Of a stretch of 64,000 bases of DNA, positions 54,012 to 63,143 are shown in pieces (positions within the stretch are counted from its first letter, which is position 1; the number at the start of each line of letters is the position of its first letter). A program made the translations under genes and the position numbers. Below the pieces are notes generated by a model. That model worked only from the letters and a program-made list of their open reading frames with translations. It made no database searches and was not told where the DNA came from. This stretch comes from Bacteroides sp. (GTDB lineage: Bacteria > Bacteroidota > Bacteroidia > Bacteroidales > Muribaculaceae): positions 1 to 64,000 of the forward strand of contig JAAVCH010000047.1 of the NCBI GenBank assembly GCA_014802425.1, read 5' to 3'.

Positions 54012-55259
54012 TTATTCCGACGCTAAAGTGCGTCCCGGCGCGACCTTTCCGGCAAAGCGGGAGGGGATAAGAAGCACGAGCCAGATGAGGGTGATGACGC
54101 CTGCGTCGAGAATCATGACACTCTGCCAGGAAATCGACATAGGCACGAAGTCGATATAATAGGACTCCGCATCGAGCGGAATAAAGTGGGTGCGTTGCTG
54201 AACATATATGAGGAGTAAGGCAAGGATGTTGCCAATCACGACCCCATGCAGAGTGATTTTAGAGGCAAGGAGAATAAATACGCGTGAAATCACCTGACGG
54301 GATGCTCCAAGAGCTCTCATAAGGGCGATGAAACGTATTTTGTCGACCATCAGTATGAGCATTCCTGAGACAATCGTGACACATGCCACTACCGACATAA
54401 GGGCAAGTACGACCACTACATTCATGTCAAGCAACGACAGCCACTGGAAGTAGGACGCTCCGGAATCCCGGGCGGTAGTGACAGTGTATGGCTTAAACAC
54501 CAGACCACTGGCCAGAGCGTCATTGAATCTGTGGCGTAAATCGTAAGCATTCTCTTCCACATCGGAGAGATTCTGTGTCGAGATGGCTATTGATGTGCCT
54601 TTGGAGGGGGAGACTCCTCCGATATCCTGTATGAACGGAAGAGACGCATAGGCATAGGCGTCGTCATAAGCGTCGAAATGGGAGTTGAACACTCCCGCTA
54701 CAGTCACCTGCCGTGCGCGGATCTGATCAGTGATGAAATACATTTCCAGCTTTGAACCCGGCTTGAGTCCGAGTTGGTCGGCGGCCTTAGAACTGATCAC
54801 AATACTGTCGGAAACATCCTTGCCGGAATATTCAGGAATATTACCGCTGACCAGGGAAGTGGAGATGAAATTCTTCAGGTCAAGACCAGTAAGTGATTTT
54901 AAATATACTCCTTTGAAGTCGGAGGGGGTCTTAAGGATTGCCGGGGCAGAGGCCTGGAGTGCATAGTCTGAAATGTAAGGTGCCTCGTCGAATAGCTTCT
55001 GAAGAGACGGAGTCAGGGTTACCAGGTTGTCGCCGGAATCGGGAGATGCGGAGACATCGACCGAAACGGTCATATGTGAATTGAAGCCGGAAACCTTTTC
55101 GGTTATCTCATGCTTGAATCCGGTCACTACTGCTATTGCGCACAGCATTACAAGCGTGGATAGCGCCACTGCGGTGACGGCCACCCTTACAGCCGGCGAA
55201 GTCTTGCCTCCTGAGGAGGCTATTGAGAGTTTTCTTGCAAGGAAAATAGATATACCCAT
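54012..55259 (-). CDS. LolC/LolE-type ABC transporter permease
   Basis: 415-residue inner-membrane protein of the MacB/FtsX superfamily. Four membrane spans: about 25-47 (RVAVTAVALSTLVMLCAIAV), 275-297, 320-340 and 375-400, with a large periplasmic domain between the first and second (HEITEKVSGFNSHMTVSV..., FDAYDDAYAYASLPFIQDI). This layout fits LolC/LolE, which extract lipoproteins from the inner membrane with the ATPase LolD; neither LolD nor LolA is adjacent. The window's lipoproteins (3206, 6676, 13542, 18205) are plausible clients. Upstream, divergent to the gcv operon. Confidence 0.87.
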   Translation of the reverse strand: MGISIFLARKLSIASSGGKTSPAVRVAVTAVALSTLVMLCAIAVVTGFKHEITEKVSGFNSHMTVSVDVSASPDSGDNLVTLTPSLQKLFDEAPYISDYALQASAPAILKTPSDFKGVYLKSLTGLDLKNFISTSLVSGNIPEYSGKDVSDSIVISSKAADQLGLKPGSKLEMYFITDQIRARQVTVAGVFNSHFDAYDDAYAYASLPFIQDIGGVSPSKGTSIAISTQNLSDVEENAYDLRHRFNDALASGLVFKPYTVTTARDSGASYFQWLSLLDMNVVVVLALMSVVACVTIVSGMLILMVDKIRFIALMRALGASRQVISRVFILLASKITLHGVVIGNILALLLIYVQQRTHFIPLDAESYYIDFVPMSISWQSVMILDAGVITLIWLVLLIPSRFAGKVAPGRTLASE

Positions 55260-55316
55260 TCTTGGAACAAATGCTTTTTCTCGTGAGATTACGAGGAGGG
55301 GGAGGAAAAGTAGTCA

Positions 55317-55324
55317 CAAAAGTA
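55317..55324 (-). promoter_or_regulatory. Candidate -7 box for the LolC/E-type permease gene
   Basis: TACTTTTG on the minus strand matches TAnnTTTG. A TTTG at 55342-55339 is only 14 bases away, shorter than usual. It would overlap the divergent gcv promoter region. Confidence 0.4.
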
Positions 55325-55333
55325 CTCAAAAAA

Positions 55334-55365
55334 TTTGGCAAATTTACCTTCATTGCTTAACTTTG
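55334..55365 (+). promoter_or_regulatory. Promoter of the glycine cleavage operon
   Basis: TTTG 55334-55337, 20 bases, TAACTTTG 55358-55365: full consensus match. The leader of about 125 nt to gcvT shows no recognisable glycine riboswitch. Confidence 0.75.
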
Positions 55366-55496
55366 GACTCTGAAGGGGAAACAAACCTGAAAACTTCGGT
55401 AGATACCCCCGTAAAACCTTATTTCTAATCCAGATCTCCCATAATCATCCCGCACGGAAGCTGTGAGAGGGGAGACCAGACAACCTACCTCATAAG

Positions 55497-56591
55497 ATGG
55501 AAGAAAATCTTATCAAAACCTGTCTTCATGACCGTCATGTGGCTCTTGGAGCATTGATGTCCCCGTTCGGCGGGTTCGATATGCCGATACAGTATGCCGG
55601 AATCACTCAGGAGCACAATGCGGTGCGCCAGAATGTCGGAGTTTTCGATGTCAGCCACATGGGTGAAGTCCGTGTGAAGGGTCCGGAGGCTTTCAAGTTC
55701 GTCAATCATATTTTTGTCAATGATGTGACCGGTGCTCCCGACGGCCAGATTTTCTACGGCATGATGTGCTATGAAAACGGCGGTACAGTCGACGACCTTC
55801 TTGTGTATAAAGTCAACGATGAGGAATATTTCCTCGTAATCAATGCCGCGAATATCGATAAGGATGTGGCGTGGATCAAGAAGAATGCCGAGGGATTCGA
55901 CTGCGTGGTGGAGGACGAATCTCCCAAATATGGAGAAGTGGCTGTGCAGGGACCGAAGGCTGAGGAGACTTTGGAAAAGGTGCTCGGCATCGCATGCGCA
56001 GACATACCGTTCTACAACTTCAGGACTTTCGATATCGACGGTGAAGAGGTAATCGTAAGCCGCACGGGATATACCGGTGAGGACGGCTTTGAGATCTACG
56101 GCAGCCACGACTATATCCGTAAGGTATGGGATAAGCTGATGGAGGCCGGTGTGCAGCCTTGCGGACTAGGATGCCGCGACACGCTTCGTTTCGAGGTAGG
56201 ACTGCCTCTTTACGGCGACGAACTCGCTGATGACATCACGCCCATAGAGGCCAGTCTGAGCATGTTCGTGAAACTCGACAAGCCCGAGTTTATCGGTAAG
56301 GATGCCCTTGCCCGTCAGAAAGCGGAAGGGGTGACACGCCGCATCGTCGGCATTGAGCTGGAAGGCTCCGCTGTGCCCCGCCATGGATATCCTGTGCTTA
56401 TCGACGGTAATAAGGTAGGAGAGATCACCACAGGCTATAAATCGATTTCCACAGGCAAGAGCGTGGCTATGGCCATGATTGACAAGCCTTACGACAAGCT
56501 CGGCACGGAAGTGGAAGTGCAGATCCGCAAGAAGACTTTCCCCGGTAAAGTGGTGAAGAAACGCTTCTACGATAAAAACTACAAGAAGTGA
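55497..56591 (+). CDS. gcvT: Glycine cleavage system T protein (aminomethyltransferase)
   Basis: 364 residues. Transfers the methylene group from the H-protein aminomethyl arm to tetrahydrofolate, releasing ammonia. Marks: LMSPFGGFDMPIQYAGI, GVFDVSHMGEVRVKG, a folate-site Asp-rich segment (GQIFYGMMCYENGGTVDDLL), SRTGYTGEDGFEIYG and GCRDTLRFEVGLPLYGDE. First gene of gcvT-gcvH-gcvPA-gcvPB-lpd, a complete system. Confidence 0.97.
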   Translation: MEENLIKTCLHDRHVALGALMSPFGGFDMPIQYAGITQEHNAVRQNVGVFDVSHMGEVRVKGPEAFKFVNHIFVNDVTGAPDGQIFYGMMCYENGGTVDDLLVYKVNDEEYFLVINAANIDKDVAWIKKNAEGFDCVVEDESPKYGEVAVQGPKAEETLEKVLGIACADIPFYNFRTFDIDGEEVIVSRTGYTGEDGFEIYGSHDYIRKVWDKLMEAGVQPCGLGCRDTLRFEVGLPLYGDELADDITPIEASLSMFVKLDKPEFIGKDALARQKAEGVTRRIVGIELEGSAVPRHGYPVLIDGNKVGEITTGYKSISTGKSVAMAMIDKPYDKLGTEVEVQIRKKTFPGKVVKKRFYDKNYKK

Positions 56592-56697
56592 AAGACGTGC
56601 GTGTGAGAATGGCGTTTCCCTGGCTTTTGACGGTTGCGGCCCATTCTCCATACACTTTCCAGGAATAGACAATAAAACAATAACCTAATATAAAACT

Positions 56698-57078
56698 ATG
56701 AGCAAGATACTTGAAGATCTCCGCTATGCGGACTCCCATGAGTGGGTTAAGCTTGAGGGCGATATCGCCACAGTCGGCATCACTGATTATGCACAGCATG
56801 CACTCGGCAGCATCGTATATGTCGACATGCCCGAAGTGGGCGATGAAGTGACAGCCGGAGAAGAATTCGGTGCGGTGGAGTCCGTAAAGGCAGCAAGCGA
56901 CCTCATTTCTCCCGTGAGCGGAGAAGTGGTGGAGATCAACGAAGAACTGGAAGATAGCCCGGAGCTTGTGAATGAAGACGCTTTCTCCAACTGGATCATG
57001 AAGGTAAAGGTGAATGATCCCGCTGAAATCGAGGCTCTTCTCGACGCTGCCGCTTATGCGAAGATTTGCGAGGAATAA
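56698..57078 (+). CDS. gcvH: Glycine cleavage system H protein
   Basis: 126 residues. The lipoyl carrier: Lys64 in EFGAVESVKAASDLISPVSG is the lipoylation site, between the conserved SHEWVKLEG start and the acidic ELVNEDAFSNWIMKV end. It shuttles the aminomethyl group from P to T and is reoxidised by L. It lies 106 bases after gcvT; the gap after it holds a hairpin. Confidence 0.98.
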   Translation: MSKILEDLRYADSHEWVKLEGDIATVGITDYAQHALGSIVYVDMPEVGDEVTAGEEFGAVESVKAASDLISPVSGEVVEINEELEDSPELVNEDAFSNWIMKVKVNDPAEIEALLDAAAYAKICEE

Positions 57079-57108
57079 CAGATAATCCCGAATCCAATCA
57101 ACCTGAAG

Positions 57109-57168
57109 AAAGACGCCGATGAGGAGTGCCTCGGGATTTCGGTCCCGTGACGCCCATTGGCGTCTTTT
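57109..57168 (+). terminator. Candidate attenuator or processing hairpin between gcvH and gcvPA
   Basis: Outer stem 57109-57117 with 57159-57167, enclosing a second hairpin (57132-57136 with 57143-57147), followed by a short T run at 57164-57168. The rest of the operon lacks an own visible promoter, so full termination is unlikely. Confidence 0.42.
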
Positions 57169-57191
57169 CATCACTAACCTAACTGATACTG

Positions 57192-58517
57192 ATGAGCAAT
57201 AAATTCATACCTCATACCGATGAGGAAATCCGGCTTATGCTGGATCGCATCGGAGTGAAAAACATCGATGATCTTTACGGGGATGTACCCTCCGAGGTGT
57301 TCTTCAAGGAAGAGTACGACATTCCCTCAGCTATGTCGGAGATTGAACTCCGTAAGCATTTCGAAGAACTTGGAGAAAAAAACCGCCGTCTTACTGTCTT
57401 TGCCGGCGGAGGCGTCTACGACCACTACAGTCCTTCCGTGATACCTCATCTCCTTGCGCGCAGTGAGTTCTACACGGCCTATACTCCGTATCAGCCCGAA
57501 ATCTCACAGGGTACCCTCACATATATTTTCGAGTACCAGAGCATGATCGCAGAGCTTACCGGTATGGAGATGACAAACGCGTCCATGTATGACGGAGCCA
57601 CCGCCACGGCTGAGGCAATGTTCATGATGGTGGCTTCGGCTAAGAAGAAAAACCGCGTTCTCCTTTCCGCCACTCTGCGTGACAATGTAATCGAGGTGGT
57701 GAAGACCTACGCCAAGTTTCATGGTGTCGATTTGACGATCGTCCCCGAAAAGGCCGGTGTCTCCGACTTCAACAGCATCAAGGCGGAACTTGAGAAAGGA
57801 GATGTGGCCGGAGTGATTGTGCCTACTCCCAATAAATACGGAATCATAGAGGACTTTACCGGCTGGGCAGATGAAATCCATGCAAAAAAGGGATATCTGG
57901 CCATTAATGCCGATCCTTCGGCCCTTGCGGTGCTCCGCACTCCCGGAGAGTGGGGCGCCGATGTGGCATGTGGCGACGGTCAGACCCTCGGTATGCCCAT
58001 GTCATTCGGCGGCCCTTATCTCGGATTCATCGCTTGCGACAAGGGAATGATACGCAAGATGCCGGGACGTGTGGTCGGCGTCACGAAAGACGCGGATGGC
58101 AAGCGCGCCTTTGTACTGACTCTTCAGGCCCGCGAACAGCATATCCGCCGGGAAAAGGCCACATCCAACATATGCTCCAACCAGTCGTTGATGGCTCTCT
58201 ACGCGACTGTTTATGTAGCTCTGATGGGACGTCAGGGAATGGAGGAGGTTAATCGCCGCGCATGTGACGGGGCACATTACCTTCACAGCCGTCTGATTGA
58301 GTCAGGTAAGTTCACTGACGCTTTCCCCGGCAAGCCGTTCTTAAAGGAATTCGTGGTTAAGACCGATATTGACGTCAAGGCCCTCAACGCCCACCTGCTT
58401 GAGAATGGTATAATGGGAGGCCTGGAGCTCGGTGACGGCCTCGTGGAATTTGCAGTCACTGAGAAACGTACAAAAGAGGAAATCGACAGACTCATTTCCC
58501 TTATCCTTTCATTTTAA
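57192..58517 (+). CDS. gcvPA: Glycine dehydrogenase (decarboxylating), subunit 1
   Basis: 441 residues, the N-terminal half of the split P protein. It begins FIPHTDEEIRLMLDRIGVKN and carries FAGGGVYDHYSPSVIPHLLA, YTPYQPEISQGTLTYIFEYQ, EMTNASMYDGATATAEAM and the C-terminal ALQAREQHIRREKATSNICS, all typical of GcvPA. It pairs with GcvPB to decarboxylate glycine and load the H protein. The PLP lysine is on GcvPB. GcvPB starts 31 bases later. Confidence 0.97.
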   Translation: MSNKFIPHTDEEIRLMLDRIGVKNIDDLYGDVPSEVFFKEEYDIPSAMSEIELRKHFEELGEKNRRLTVFAGGGVYDHYSPSVIPHLLARSEFYTAYTPYQPEISQGTLTYIFEYQSMIAELTGMEMTNASMYDGATATAEAMFMMVASAKKKNRVLLSATLRDNVIEVVKTYAKFHGVDLTIVPEKAGVSDFNSIKAELEKGDVAGVIVPTPNKYGIIEDFTGWADEIHAKKGYLAINADPSALAVLRTPGEWGADVACGDGQTLGMPMSFGGPYLGFIACDKGMIRKMPGRVVGVTKDADGKRAFVLTLQAREQHIRREKATSNICSNQSLMALYATVYVALMGRQGMEEVNRRACDGAHYLHSRLIESGKFTDAFPGKPFLKEFVVKTDIDVKALNAHLLENGIMGGLELGDGLVEFAVTEKRTKEEIDRLISLILSF

Positions 58518-58548
58518 CCGCGTGTAACGCAATCAGATTAGAATTCTC

Positions 58549-60015
58549 ATGAAATACTACGATAAAGTTATTTTTGAGCTCTCGCGTCCCGGCCGAAAGG
58601 GGTATGAGCTCCCTGCGAATGACTATGGTCAGGATGCACTGTCGACTCTCCCTGCCGACCTTATGCGCACAAAGCCTGCCGAGCTGCCTGAAGTGAGTGA
58701 GCTTGACGTGGTGCGCCACTACACCAATCTCTCCATGAAGAACTTCGGTGTGGATACAGGCTTCTATCCTCTCGGGTCATGCACGATGAAGTATAACCCG
58801 AAAATCAATGAGGAACTCGCCGCCCTTCCGCAATTTACCCAACTTCATCCTCTACAGGATGAAAAGAGTGTGCAGGGCGCTCTTGAACTGTATTATAATC
58901 TCCAGCTGGCTCTTGCAAATATCGCGGGCCTTTATGAATTCACGCTTAATCCTTACGCAGGCGCCCACGGTGAACTTACAGGCCTGATGGTGATGCGGCA
59001 GTATCATATGGCCAACGGCGATACGAAGCGTACCAAGGTGATCGTACCCAACTCCGCACACGGCACCAATCCTGCTTCGGCGATGGTGGCCGGACTTGAA
59101 GTGGTGGAGGTGAAGTCGAAGCCCAATGGCTCGATTGATGTGGAGGACCTCAAGCCGTTGCTTGACGATACTGTGGCAGGCATCATGATGACCAATCCCA
59201 ATACTCTCGGCATGTTTGAGACCGAGATTATGGAAATCGCACGCCTTGTGCACGAGGCCGGTGGGTTGCTTTACTACGACGGAGCCAATCTGAATCCCCT
59301 GCTCGGTAAGGTGCGTCCCGGCGACATGGGATTCGATATAATGCACATCAATCTCCACAAGACATTCTCCACACCCCATGGTGGAGGAGGTCCCGGTTCG
59401 GGTCCTGTCGGAGTAGTGGAGAAGCTTGCCCGATTCCTCCCCAACCCGAAAGTAAAGAAAAATGCCGACGGCTCATTCTCCATCATCGCCGATTCCGACA
59501 GTCTGGGTTCGATTTCTTCGTTCCTCGGCAACTTCGGCGTCATGATGAAGGCATATGCGTATATCCTGTCGCTCGGAAAGGAAAATCTCAAGAATGTAGG
59601 CCCCATGGCTACCCTTAACGCCAACTACATCAAGGAGTCCCTTAAGGACGATTATCTGCTTCCGATTGACGGAGTATGCAAGCATGAATTCGTATTCGAC
59701 GGATTGAAGGACAAATCGACCGGAGTCACTACACTCAATGTGGCGAAGCGTCTGCTTGACTATGGTTTCCATGCGCCGACCATCTACTTCCCGCTCCTCT
59801 TCCATGAGAGCATGATGATCGAGCCTACAGAGACCGAGAGCCTTGAGACCCTTGATGAGTTCATCGAGGTGATGCATAAGGTGGCGAAGGAAGCGCGGGA
59901 GACTCCCGAGGAGGTCAAGAACGCGCCTCTTACCACTCTCGTGCGTAAGCTCGACGAGACTACAGCCGCCAAGAATCCAGTACTGACTTATCGTCAGCTT
60001 AAGTCGCAGGCCTGA
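58549..60015 (+). CDS. gcvPB: Glycine dehydrogenase (decarboxylating), subunit 2
   Basis: 488 residues, C-terminal half of the split P protein. Conserved [51 protein letters not shown], and the PLP-binding [20 protein letters not shown] with Lys271 as the probable Schiff-base residue. It is followed without a gap by lpd: its TGA overlaps the lpd ATG. Confidence 0.97.
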   Translation: MKYYDKVIFELSRPGRKGYELPANDYGQDALSTLPADLMRTKPAELPEVSELDVVRHYTNLSMKNFGVDTGFYPLGSCTMKYNPKINEELAALPQFTQLHPLQDEKSVQGALELYYNLQLALANIAGLYEFTLNPYAGAHGELTGLMVMRQYHMANGDTKRTKVIVPNSAHGTNPASAMVAGLEVVEVKSKPNGSIDVEDLKPLLDDTVAGIMMTNPNTLGMFETEIMEIARLVHEAGGLLYYDGANLNPLLGKVRPGDMGFDIMHINLHKTFSTPHGGGGPGSGPVGVVEKLARFLPNPKVKKNADGSFSIIADSDSLGSISSFLGNFGVMMKAYAYILSLGKENLKNVGPMATLNANYIKESLKDDYLLPIDGVCKHEFVFDGLKDKSTGVTTLNVAKRLLDYGFHAPTIYFPLLFHESMMIEPTETESLETLDEFIEVMHKVAKEARETPEEVKNAPLTTLVRKLDETTAAKNPVLTYRQLKSQA

Positions 60016-61373
60016 TGGAAAAGACAGATCTTATCATCATAGGTGCCGGTCCGGGCGGATATGAAGCCGCCCTGGCCGCCGCCAAGAGAGGTAAATCGGT
60101 CATATTGTTCAACGGTGACCGTCTGGGAGGCACATGTCTCAATGAGGGGTGCATTCCTACGAAATGCCTTTGCAAGAATGCGGAGGTGGTGTCAACGCTG
60201 CGGGATGGCGAGAAATTCGGTATCGACGACTTCACGTTCGCTCTTGACTACAATCAGGTCGTGGGCCGGAAGGAAGAGGTGGTGAACGGTCTTCGCGAAG
60301 GTATAGCCACAATGCTTAAGGCTGCCAAGGTGAAGGTGGTGAATGCCAAGGCCTCATTCATAGACGTCCGGACAGTCGTGGCCGGCAATGAGGAGTACAC
60401 TGCGGATGACATCATCATCGCAACCGGATCGGATTCCCGCTCGCTGCCGATCGAGGGTCATGACCTGGAATGCGTAAAGGACAGCACCGCGATGCTGACG
60501 ATGGATTATATCCCTGCGTCGCTTACCATAATCGGAGGAGGCGTGATAGGTCTGGAGTTCGCAAGCATATTCGCTTCATTTGGAAGTCAGGTCACGGTGA
60601 TTGAATTCATGAAGCAGATTCTGCCTCCGTTTGATTCCGATATCGCAAAGCGCCTGAAGCAGGCTTTGTCGAAGCGCGGCATAAAGATAATAACGTCCGC
60701 AGGAGCGAAGAAAATCGAGCAGAACGAGGATTATGAAATCACCGTCACATATGAATGCAAGGGCAAGGAGGAGACTGTGGTCTCAACTGACCTGCTGATG
60801 GCCGTCGGGCGTGCGCCGAGAGTTTCCGGTCTCGATCTGGAGAAGGCCGGTGTGGAATACTCCGCCAAGGGAATACCCGTAGATGACCTGATGCGCACGA
60901 ACGTAGAGCATATTTATGCAATCGGTGATGTCAACGCCAGAATGATGCTGGCCCATGCCGCCACATTCCAGGGGTATCGTGCCCTCAACGCCATCGACGG
61001 TGTGAAGGATGACATCCGCTTCGACATTATGCCGTCCGCCGTATTTACGGTGCCTGAATGCGGTATGGTGGGCCTGACCGAGGAACAGTGCAAGGCCAAG
61101 GGAATAGATACGATGATTGGTCAGAGCTTTTTCCGTGCCAATGGAAAAGCGCTTACCATGGGAGAACCGGACGGCCTCTGTAAGCTTATTTTCGAAAGGA
61201 AGAGCGGTAGGCTCATCGGAGCGCATATCATGGGCGTAGAAGCCGCAGATTTGGCTCAGCAGGCGGCTGATCTGATGAATTCCAATGCCACGTGCGCGTC
61301 AATGTCCCAGATCATCTTCTCTCATCCTTCGGTGAGCGAGGTAATCATGCAGGCAGTCCACAATGTGAAGTAA
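60015..61373 (+). CDS. lpdA: Dihydrolipoyl dehydrogenase
   Basis: 452 residues. FAD motif LIIIGAGPGGYEAALAAAKR; redox disulfide Cys41 and Cys46 in GGTCLNEGCIPTK; NAD site TIIGGGVIGLEFASIFASFG; and a C-terminal HPSVSEVIMQAVH carrying the His-Glu acid-base pair. It reoxidises the H-protein dihydrolipoyl arm with NAD+. No 2-oxo acid dehydrogenase is nearby, so it appears dedicated to the glycine cleavage system, though shared use is possible. Confidence 0.97.
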   Translation: MEKTDLIIIGAGPGGYEAALAAAKRGKSVILFNGDRLGGTCLNEGCIPTKCLCKNAEVVSTLRDGEKFGIDDFTFALDYNQVVGRKEEVVNGLREGIATMLKAAKVKVVNAKASFIDVRTVVAGNEEYTADDIIIATGSDSRSLPIEGHDLECVKDSTAMLTMDYIPASLTIIGGGVIGLEFASIFASFGSQVTVIEFMKQILPPFDSDIAKRLKQALSKRGIKIITSAGAKKIEQNEDYEITVTYECKGKEETVVSTDLLMAVGRAPRVSGLDLEKAGVEYSAKGIPVDDLMRTNVEHIYAIGDVNARMMLAHAATFQGYRALNAIDGVKDDIRFDIMPSAVFTVPECGMVGLTEEQCKAKGIDTMIGQSFFRANGKALTMGEPDGLCKLIFERKSGRLIGAHIMGVEAADLAQQAADLMNSNATCASMSQIIFSHPSVSEVIMQAVHNVK

Positions 61374-61452
61374 AGGATCCAGTCGGATATGCCGATATGA
61401 GGATGTATACATAACCATTGAATAAGGACTACCTTCGGTAGATATGAATAAA

Positions 61453-61510
61453 GGCAACCTGCCGGAACAAGACCATTAAGTCGGTTCCGGCGGGTTGCCC
61501 GTTATTGTTT
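61453..61510 (+). terminator. Terminator of the gcv operon
   Basis: 16-bp stem (61453-61468 with 61484-61499, one G-U pair, 15-base loop) followed by a T-rich stretch. It lies between the convergent lpdA and MBL genes and may serve both. Confidence 0.7.
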
Positions 61511-61542
61511 TATCCTAATACGTATGAAAGACGGGTGTTGGC

Positions 61543-61584
61543 CTTTTAATCCCGGAAGAACGGCTTTTAATCCCGGAAGAACGG
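61543..61584. repeat. 21-bp tandem direct duplication at the MBL gene end
   Basis: Two exact 21-base copies, 61543-61563 and 61564-61584. The second copy contains the last codons and stop of the MBL gene; the first lies just after the stop and keeps the same phase (7 codons). Confidence 0.85.
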
Positions 61585-62211
61585 ATTGGTCAGCTTTTCT
61601 CTTCCGATGGTCGTGGGGGCTCCGTGGCCGGGATAAACCATCACATCCTCAGGCAGTGTGAACAGCTTGGTACGTATGCTTTCGAGAAGCTGTGGCATGG
61701 ATCCTCCCGGGAGGTCTGTACGTCCGATGCTGCCGGCAAAGAGTGCGTCTCCTGAAATAAGGAATCCGTCCTCCTCATCGTAGAGGGCGACACTTCCGCG
61801 TGAATGCCCCGGCACGTGCAGCACTTTGAGGCGTCCCCGGCCGATATTTATCACCTCACCGTCGTGTAGCGGATGTTCGGACTCCTTCCATTCCATCGCC
61901 AGGGGTAGACCGAAGGCCTGTGCCTGTGCGCCGAGCATCCTGCCAAGCTTAAAATCATCGATATGGGCCATTGTCGGGACGTGATAGGTGTCCTGTGCCC
62001 ATTTATTGCCTGCCACATGGTCTATGTGCAGGTGGGTGTTTATGATGTATTTTAGGTGAAGGTTATTCTGAGTTATGAAGTTCCGTATTGCGGTCTGCTC
62101 CTCGGTGTTGATCATTCCGGGATCGATTATGGCTGCCTCGTTGGTGGCGGGGTCAAAGACGATATATGTGTTTATACCGAAAAGAGAAAGTTGGAATTTT
62201 ACGATTTTCAT
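61567..62211 (-). CDS. MBL-fold metallo-hydrolase (glyoxalase II-like)
   Basis: 214 residues. Metal-binding THLHIDH (HxHxDH) near residue 60-66, further ligands in VPGHSRGSVALY, SGDALFAGSIGR and YPGHGAPTTIG. This is the YcbL/GloB-like group, acting on thioesters or similar small substrates; the substrate is not predictable, and the extended C-terminal glutathione-binding helix of true GloB is absent, as expected in organisms without glutathione. The gene faces the gcv operon. Confidence 0.9.
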   Translation of the reverse strand: MKIVKFQLSLFGINTYIVFDPATNEAAIIDPGMINTEEQTAIRNFITQNNLHLKYIINTHLHIDHVAGNKWAQDTYHVPTMAHIDDFKLGRMLGAQAQAFGLPLAMEWKESEHPLHDGEVINIGRGRLKVLHVPGHSRGSVALYDEEDGFLISGDALFAGSIGRTDLPGGSMPQLLESIRTKLFTLPEDVMVYPGHGAPTTIGREKLTNPFFRD

Positions 62212-62403
62212 ATTGCGAATTGTGTATCATTACGGCCGGACCGGTCATTTATCCGACCCGTCCGCGACGGGTCATATTGAATTTTATGTATCTCAGCTTA
62301 ATTAACAATCGAGCCGCACGATTGGATTAAGCATGGGTTACCGCTACGGGTGCCTTATTCTCTTTCCGGGATTTCACGGAGACAGTCAGAGATTGAAAGG
62401 GCC

Positions 62404-63042
62404 TTACTTTACACGGATGGGGGTGTAGGCAATCTTTTTCGTCGTGAAGAAGTCTTCGGGAAAATAGGAATTGATTGAGACGGTTTCCGATGCCGGGAGC
62501 CCACGGAGTTCATCGTTCAGATCTCCCCCTTTCAAGGTTATAAGGCCGTTTGGAATGGCATTGCGCTGGATGGGGGAGATATTCTTACGGATAAGCTTTA
62601 TGAGGTCGTTCTGAGGCATTACCGCGCGGCTTGTGACAAAGTCGAATTTCTCATGACATTCACCGATGTCGCCATGCTGGAATGTGACATTCTCAAGACC
62701 GATCTGAGCCGCGACATCTGCGGCCACTTTGATTTTTTTCCCGATACGGTCTACGAGATGGAATTTTACTTCCGGAAACATTACGGCCAGCGGAATCCCG
62801 GGAAATCCGCCTCCGGTGCCTATGTCGAGAACCGTGCTTCCGGGCGTGAAGGAAATGAACTTGGCGATGGCCAGGGAATGCAGGATATGGTTCACCTCAA
62901 GGTTATGCATGTCTTTGCGCGAGATGACGTTTATCTTTTCATTCCATTCGGGATACATAGTCATCATGGCTTCAAACTGCTGACGCTGACGCTCGGTCAG
63001 ATTGGGAAAGGCATTGATAATATGGTCGATTGATACTGACAT
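62404..63042 (-). CDS. rsmG: 16S rRNA (guanine(527)-N7)-methyltransferase
   Basis: 212 residues from MSVSIDHIINAFPNLTERQR; an in-frame ATG at 63141 extends beyond the promoter of this gene. SAM site TVLDIGTGGGFPGIPLAVMF, then FHLVDRIGKKIKVAADVAAQ, and FDFVTSRAVMPQNDLI, all standard RsmG features. It methylates G527 in the 530 loop. Loss gives low-level streptomycin resistance in other bacteria. It diverges from a DUF3127 gene. Confidence 0.95.
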   Translation of the reverse strand: MSVSIDHIINAFPNLTERQRQQFEAMMTMYPEWNEKINVISRKDMHNLEVNHILHSLAIAKFISFTPGSTVLDIGTGGGFPGIPLAVMFPEVKFHLVDRIGKKIKVAADVAAQIGLENVTFQHGDIGECHEKFDFVTSRAVMPQNDLIKLIRKNISPIQRNAIPNGLITLKGGDLNDELRGLPASETVSINSYFPEDFFTTKKIAYTPIRVK

Positions 63043-63078
63043 TGTCTTTACTCTGAAATTATAAAGCGTACGATGGTG

Positions 63079-63086
63079 CAAAATTA
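63079..63086 (-). promoter_or_regulatory. Candidate -7 box for rsmG
   Basis: TAATTTTG on the minus strand, exact TAnnTTTG match, about 37 bases before the rsmG ATG. No TTTG box at canonical distance. Confidence 0.5.
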
Positions 63087-63098
63087 CAAAAAAATCGT

Positions 63099-63106
63099 TA
63101 TCTTCG
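63099..63106 (+). promoter_or_regulatory. Candidate -7 box for the DUF3127 gene
   Basis: TATCTTCG on the plus strand, one mismatch from TAnnTTTG, about 38 bases before the ATG. The two divergent boxes are only 12 bases apart, so the two promoters would compete. Confidence 0.4.
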
Positions 63107-63143
63107 CACCTAAAATCATTCCAAAGCAAACGTAAGATCAATT

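Noticed and set aside
55366-55496. Glycine riboswitch in front of gcvT
   Set aside because: An AAGGGG-type run occurs near 55373, but the conserved aptamer core and second aptamer are missing and the context does not fit.
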